From assembly GCF_025950235.1 (NCBI RefSeq), contig NZ_JAPDDT010000018.1:50849-114848 (forward strand): 64,000 nt of DNA. The letters run 5' to 3'. The stretch comes from Luteolibacter arcticus (GTDB taxonomy: Bacteria; Verrucomicrobiota; Verrucomicrobiia; Verrucomicrobiales; Akkermansiaceae). Shown in pieces: positions 60,712 through 64,000 of this stretch. Below the pieces are notes generated by a model. It saw only the letters and a program-made list of their open reading frames with translations. It was not told the origin of the DNA and made no database searches. Within the stretch, counting starts at the first letter, position 1, and every line of letters begins with the position of its first letter. Made by a program: the position numbers and the translations under genes.

Positions 60712-61737
60712 ATGAGCGAGAATTTTTACCAGCAGACCACCACCGCGCCGACCTCGACCTTCGATGTCTCGCTGCGGCCTCCCGTGTTTTCCGAGTTCAT
60801 CGGCCAGGAGAAGGTGAAGGACCGCCTGCTGCTGATGGTGGAAGCCGCCCGCCAACGCGGCGACGTCCTCGATCACGTGCTGCTGTCCGGCCCGCCGGGA
60901 TTGGGCAAGACGACGCTGGCAAACATCATCGCGCGCGCCACCGGCTCGCAGCTCCACGTGACCTCGGGGCCGCAGATCGAGAAGGCGGGCGACCTCGCCG
61001 GCGTGCTGACGAATTTGCAGAAGGGCGACGTGCTCTTCATCGATGAAATCCACCGGCTGCACCCGGCGATCGAGGAATACCTGTATCCCGCGATGGAGGA
61101 TTTCCGGCTGGATATCATCATCGACTCGGGGCCATCGGCGCGATCGATCCAGCTCAATCTGCCGCGCTTCACCTTGGTGGGTGCGACGACCCGCTCGGGC
61201 ATGTTGACCGCGCCGCTGCGCTCGCGCTTCGGGCTGGTGAACCGGCTGGACTACTACACGCAGGAGGAGCTGGCGCAGATCATCGAGCGCTCGGCCGGCT
61301 TGCTGGAGATCCCGGTGAAGCATGAGGGCGCGATGGGGATCGCGGCGCGTTCCCGTGGCACGCCGCGCGTGGCGAATGCGCTGCTCCGCTGGGTGCGCGA
61401 CTATGCGCAGGTGAAGGGCGATGGGACCATCGATGGCCCGCTGGCCGATGCCGCGCTCGCGATGATCGAGATCGACGAGCAGGGTCTGGACGAGATGGAC
61501 AAGCGCATCCTGGAAGCGCTGATCTACAAGTTCAATGGTGGCCCGGTCGGTGTTGGTTCGCTGGCCGTGGCGGTGGGTGAGGATGGGGCGACGATCGAGG
61601 AGGTGCATGAGCCTTTCCTGATCCTGCAGGGGTTCTTGCAGCGGACGCCGCGAGGCCGGGTGGCCTTGCCGGCGGCATATGTGAAGATCGGCGCGAAGAT
61701 GCCGCCGCCGGGGGATGGACAGGGGATGCTGCTGTAG
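60712..61737 (+). CDS. ruvB: Holliday junction ATP-dependent DNA helicase RuvB
   Basis: 341 residues. Walker A GPPGLGKTTLANIIAR (about residue 60), Walker B VLFIDEIHRLHP (about 105), RuvB signature FTLVGATTRSG, sensor 2 ARGTPRVANALLRWVRD, and the C-terminal winged helix ending RVALPAAYV. Hexameric motor that drives branch migration with RuvA; ruvA and ruvC are not in the window. All nucleotide-binding residues are present. Confidence 0.97.
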   Translation: MSENFYQQTTTAPTSTFDVSLRPPVFSEFIGQEKVKDRLLLMVEAARQRGDVLDHVLLSGPPGLGKTTLANIIARATGSQLHVTSGPQIEKAGDLAGVLTNLQKGDVLFIDEIHRLHPAIEEYLYPAMEDFRLDIIIDSGPSARSIQLNLPRFTLVGATTRSGMLTAPLRSRFGLVNRLDYYTQEELAQIIERSAGLLEIPVKHEGAMGIAARSRGTPRVANALLRWVRDYAQVKGDGTIDGPLADAALAMIEIDEQGLDEMDKRILEALIYKFNGGPVGVGSLAVAVGEDGATIEEVHEPFLILQGFLQRTPRGRVALPAAYVKIGAKMPPPGDGQGMLL

Positions 61738-61789
61738 GGTGGGGCAAGTGGTCCGTGCACGCCGGAAGACGGGAGCGATGGCAGTGGAG

Positions 61790-61920
61790 TAAGGAGTGGC
61801 GACCTTACTGTCGCCTTGGATAGTTCGGGCCGAGATTTGCGGGCTGTGGGTGCCGGTGATCCGGCTTTGCAGGCTGATTCGCCTTTGCAGCGTGGGGGAC
61901 AGTACGGTCCCCGCTCCCTA
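61790..61920. repeat. Family C inverted-end element, copy 2
   Basis: Left end 61790-61815 and right end 61895-61920 match copy 1, again GGCGAC-CTTACT-GTCGCC on the left and GGGGAC-AGTACG-GTCCCC on the right. The interior is shorter, with only two recognisable 18-bp units. It follows ruvB in a 330-bp gap without genes. Confidence 0.85.
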
Positions 61921-61962
61921 ATGGGCTGATGGTCTCCGACGTCCGGGCAGGCAGCTTCGTTC

Positions 61963-61990
61963 CGCACGCGGAGCGTGCAGACCACGATGG
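61963..61990. repeat. Family D hairpin
   Basis: CCGCACGC-GGA-GCGTGCAG then ACCACGATGG, after the TCTCCGAC lead that follows family C, as at 40057. A reversed fragment is at 61746. Confidence 0.6.
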
Positions 61991-62068
61991 ATGCCGGTCT
62001 GAAAGCCAGCTATCACACCCGCAATCTCCCCTTCCCCTCCCCGCGCTCCCGCTCTAGTTTCCGGCCGG

Positions 62069-62544
<476 letters not shown>

Positions 62545-62548
<4 letters not shown>

Positions 62549-62796
62549 ACCGCCTGATTCGCACCGCCCTGACCTTGTTCGCTTCGGCGAGCGTCCTGAT
62601 CTTCCTCGTCCTCAAGCGGCTCGAGGATGCCCGCAAGATGATGGGGCAAGCCCAGGCATCGGAGGTCCAGATAGCCAACTTCGGACTCATCATCGCCGCG
62701 GTGATGATGGCCATCGGTCTCGGGCTCGTGATCACTGCTCTGGTCCGTTCGCGGAAGGAAAAGGCGAAGGAGAAGCAGCCGGCCGATCATGGATGA
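62545..62796 (+). CDS. Small two-helix membrane protein
   Basis: 83 residues from ATG 62545, which overlaps the Fur-family stop. Helices ALTLFASASVLIFLVL (about 8-24) and FGLIIAAVMMAIGLGLVITALV (about 46-67); Lys/Glu-rich tail. Its last bases overlap the recombinase start by 8 bp, so all three genes are coupled. Function unknown. Confidence 0.65.
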
Positions 62797-63682
62797 GACG
62801 CTGGAGAGCGACTTCCTGAAATTCATGGAGGTCGAGCGCACGGCCTCGCCACGCACGCTGGTGAACTACCAGCTCGCGATGGCTTCCTGCCGCGAGTGGC
62901 GCGGCGAGGGCTTCACGGGTTGGCGCGATCTCGGACCGGATGATTTCCGCCGCTGGCTGTTCGAGATGATGAAGGCGGGCCTCTCGAAGGCGACGATCCG
63001 GCTGCGCTTCGCGGCGATCCGCTCGTTCTACAAGTTCCTCGTCCATCGCCGCGGCTTCGCGAAGAGCCCGGTGGCGGAGGTCCAGCTCCCGAAGCCGGAG
63101 AAGAAGCTGCCGGTGGTGCTCACCATCGCGCAGATCGATGAGCTGCTCGCGCTGCCACTGCAGGTGCCGCTGATGAAGCAGACGAAACCGTGGATGCCGC
63201 TGCGCGATGCCGCGATCCTGGAGCTCTTTTACTCGTGCGGGCTGCGTATCTCGGAGCTGCGCGGGCTGGATGTGAGGGACATCGATTTCCTCGGCGAAAA
63301 CGTCCGGGTGATGGGCAAGGGCGCGAAGGAACGCATCGTGCCGATCGGTGGGCCGGCGCTGGCAGCCTTGCAGCGCTATCAGCGCGAGGCGGCGGTGACG
63401 AATGGGCCGCTGTTCCTCGGCAAGCTCAAGACGCGGATCACGCAGCAGGCGATCGATCTGCTGCTGAAGAAGTACCTGAAGCTGAGCTCGATCCCGTTCA
63501 AGATCTCGCCGCACAAGCTGCGGCACAGCTTCGCGACGCATTTGTTAGATGCGGGGGCGGACTTGCGGTCGGTGCAAAGCTTGCTGGGTCATGCGTCGCT
63601 CTCCACGACGCAGATCTACACGCACGTGACGAAGGAGCGGCTGCGGAGCGCGTATGATCAAGCGCATCCGCGGGCGAAGTAG
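62789..63682 (+). CDS. Xer-type tyrosine recombinase
   Basis: 297 residues. N-terminal SAM-like core-binding domain (FLKFMEVERTASPRTLVNYQ), then the catalytic domain with Arg in FYSCGLRISELRGLDV, Lys in MGKGAKERIVPIG, HKLRHSFATHLLDAGADL (His-x-x-Arg), the second His in LLGHASLSTTQIYTHV and the nucleophile Tyr in QIYTHV. All six active-site residues are seen. Probably XerC or XerD for chromosome-dimer resolution; which one cannot be told. Family A copies 5 and 6 start 18 bp downstream. Confidence 0.92.
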   Translation: MDETLESDFLKFMEVERTASPRTLVNYQLAMASCREWRGEGFTGWRDLGPDDFRRWLFEMMKAGLSKATIRLRFAAIRSFYKFLVHRRGFAKSPVAEVQLPKPEKKLPVVLTIAQIDELLALPLQVPLMKQTKPWMPLRDAAILELFYSCGLRISELRGLDVRDIDFLGENVRVMGKGAKERIVPIGGPALAALQRYQREAAVTNGPLFLGKLKTRITQQAIDLLLKKYLKLSSIPFKISPHKLRHSFATHLLDAGADLRSVQSLLGHASLSTTQIYTHVTKERLRSAYDQAHPRAK

Positions 63683-63699
63683 GTGGTGTGAGGGTCGCC

Positions 63700-63895
63700 C
63701 GATGACCGCGGCGCAGCCGCCCTTGGACTGCTGCGATTGTTCGCAGCTCTTGAGTGCAGAGTGGAGAAGGCCTCCCAGTTGGACTAAACCGGGCTTTCGG
63801 GATCGCTGCGATCTTCACAAGTGGACAGCCGCTGCGTGCATTCAAAAGCTGCGGATGACCGCAGCAGTCCAAGGGCCTTCGGCTTCCATTGCGCT
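63700..63895. repeat. Family A inverted-arm element, copy 5
   Basis: Arms 63725-63753 and 63842-63870; core 88 bp, orientation I. The left-arm hairpin has covaried to CTGCGA-TTGT-TCGCAG while the right arm keeps CTGCGG-ATGA-CCGCAG. Confidence 0.9.
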
Positions 63896-63916
63896 CGACC
63901 ACAGGGAGAGGGCCGC

Positions 63917-64000
63917 CTCATGGCCGCGGCGCAGCCGCCCTTGGACTGCTGCGATTGTTCGCAGCTCTTGAGTGCAGAGTGGAGAAGGCCTCCCAGTTGG
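63917..64000. repeat. Family A inverted-arm element, copy 6 (cut by window end)
   Basis: Repeats the left 80 bp of copy 5 without a visible difference from 63920 on, so copies 5 and 6 form a recent tandem pair about 218 bp apart. Confidence 0.9.

Noticed and set aside
61790..61920. Family C as an insertion sequence
   Set aside because: No open frame inside and no target-site duplication that I could identify.
63683..64000. Xer recombinase acting on the adjacent family A copies
   Set aside because: Position is suggestive, but the arms do not resemble the 28-bp dif layout (two 11-bp arms around 6 bp), and other copies lie far away. Kept only as an idea.

Overview
The window looks like a piece of a high-GC Verrucomicrobiota chromosome, probably near Luteolibacter/Haloferula in the Verrucomicrobiaceae. 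This is an inference from gene content: an ECF-like sigma factor beside a kinase-TPR giant, very large secreted multi-domain proteins sharing one C-terminal module, a TonB2-type transport locus, and many short palindromic repeats. No marker gene confirms it. I saw no rRNA, tRNA, CRISPR array, prophage or transposase gene.

Layout. 1-6.4 kb: partial comF, CPBP protease, a PanE-like reductase, a GAF protein, and a translationally coupled membrane-protein operon (6050 to 4337, minus). 6.4-14.2 kb: 2-Cys peroxiredoxin with a clear terminator, small hypotheticals, an orphan antitoxin, the ABC-F protein Uup, then a Ser/Thr kinase-TPR protein followed by its likely ECF sigma partner. 14.2-19.4 kb: a minus-strand detoxification-like cluster with three DJ-1/PfpI proteins (one fused to two ABM-type domains), a free ABM monooxygenase, an epoxide-hydrolase-like enzyme, a PNPOx-fold flavoprotein and a 27-codon aldo/keto-reductase stub. 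19.6-22.1 kb: GH5 glycosidase and FMN reductase. 22.1-35.2 kb: one minus-strand transport region running TonB-dependent receptor, secreted beta-helix protein, DUF3450, ExbB/TolQ, ExbD, TonB, TPR, OprP-like porin and a small periplasmic protein. 35.3-40 kb: fasciclin protein, secreted hypotheticals, a MYG1-family protein and a membrane protein, interspersed with repeats. 40.3-55.5 kb: two giant secreted zinc-metalloprotease-like proteins (about 1860 and 1920 aa) with almost interchangeable C-terminal thirds, flanking a phospholipase D-family lipoprotein. 55.6-64 kb: lipoprotein, passenger-like surface protein, an AraC-type regulator cut by a repeat element, a DNA-glycosylase-like protein, RuvB, a Fur-family regulator with an N-terminal Thr-Glu microsatellite, and a Xer-type recombinase.

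The most unusual content is intergenic. At least five families of structured repeats fill the gaps. Family A is about 195 bp: two inverted arms surround an 89-bp core, and the core is inverted between otherwise duplicated loci. Family B is 31 bp: a hairpin with fixed flanks and a covarying stem. Family C is 130-140 bp with hairpin-bearing inverted ends. Family D is a roughly 30-bp hairpin sitting after genes. Family E consists of spaced-word repeats. Compensatory base changes inside the hairpins suggest that DNA or RNA structure, not primary sequence, is what is kept.
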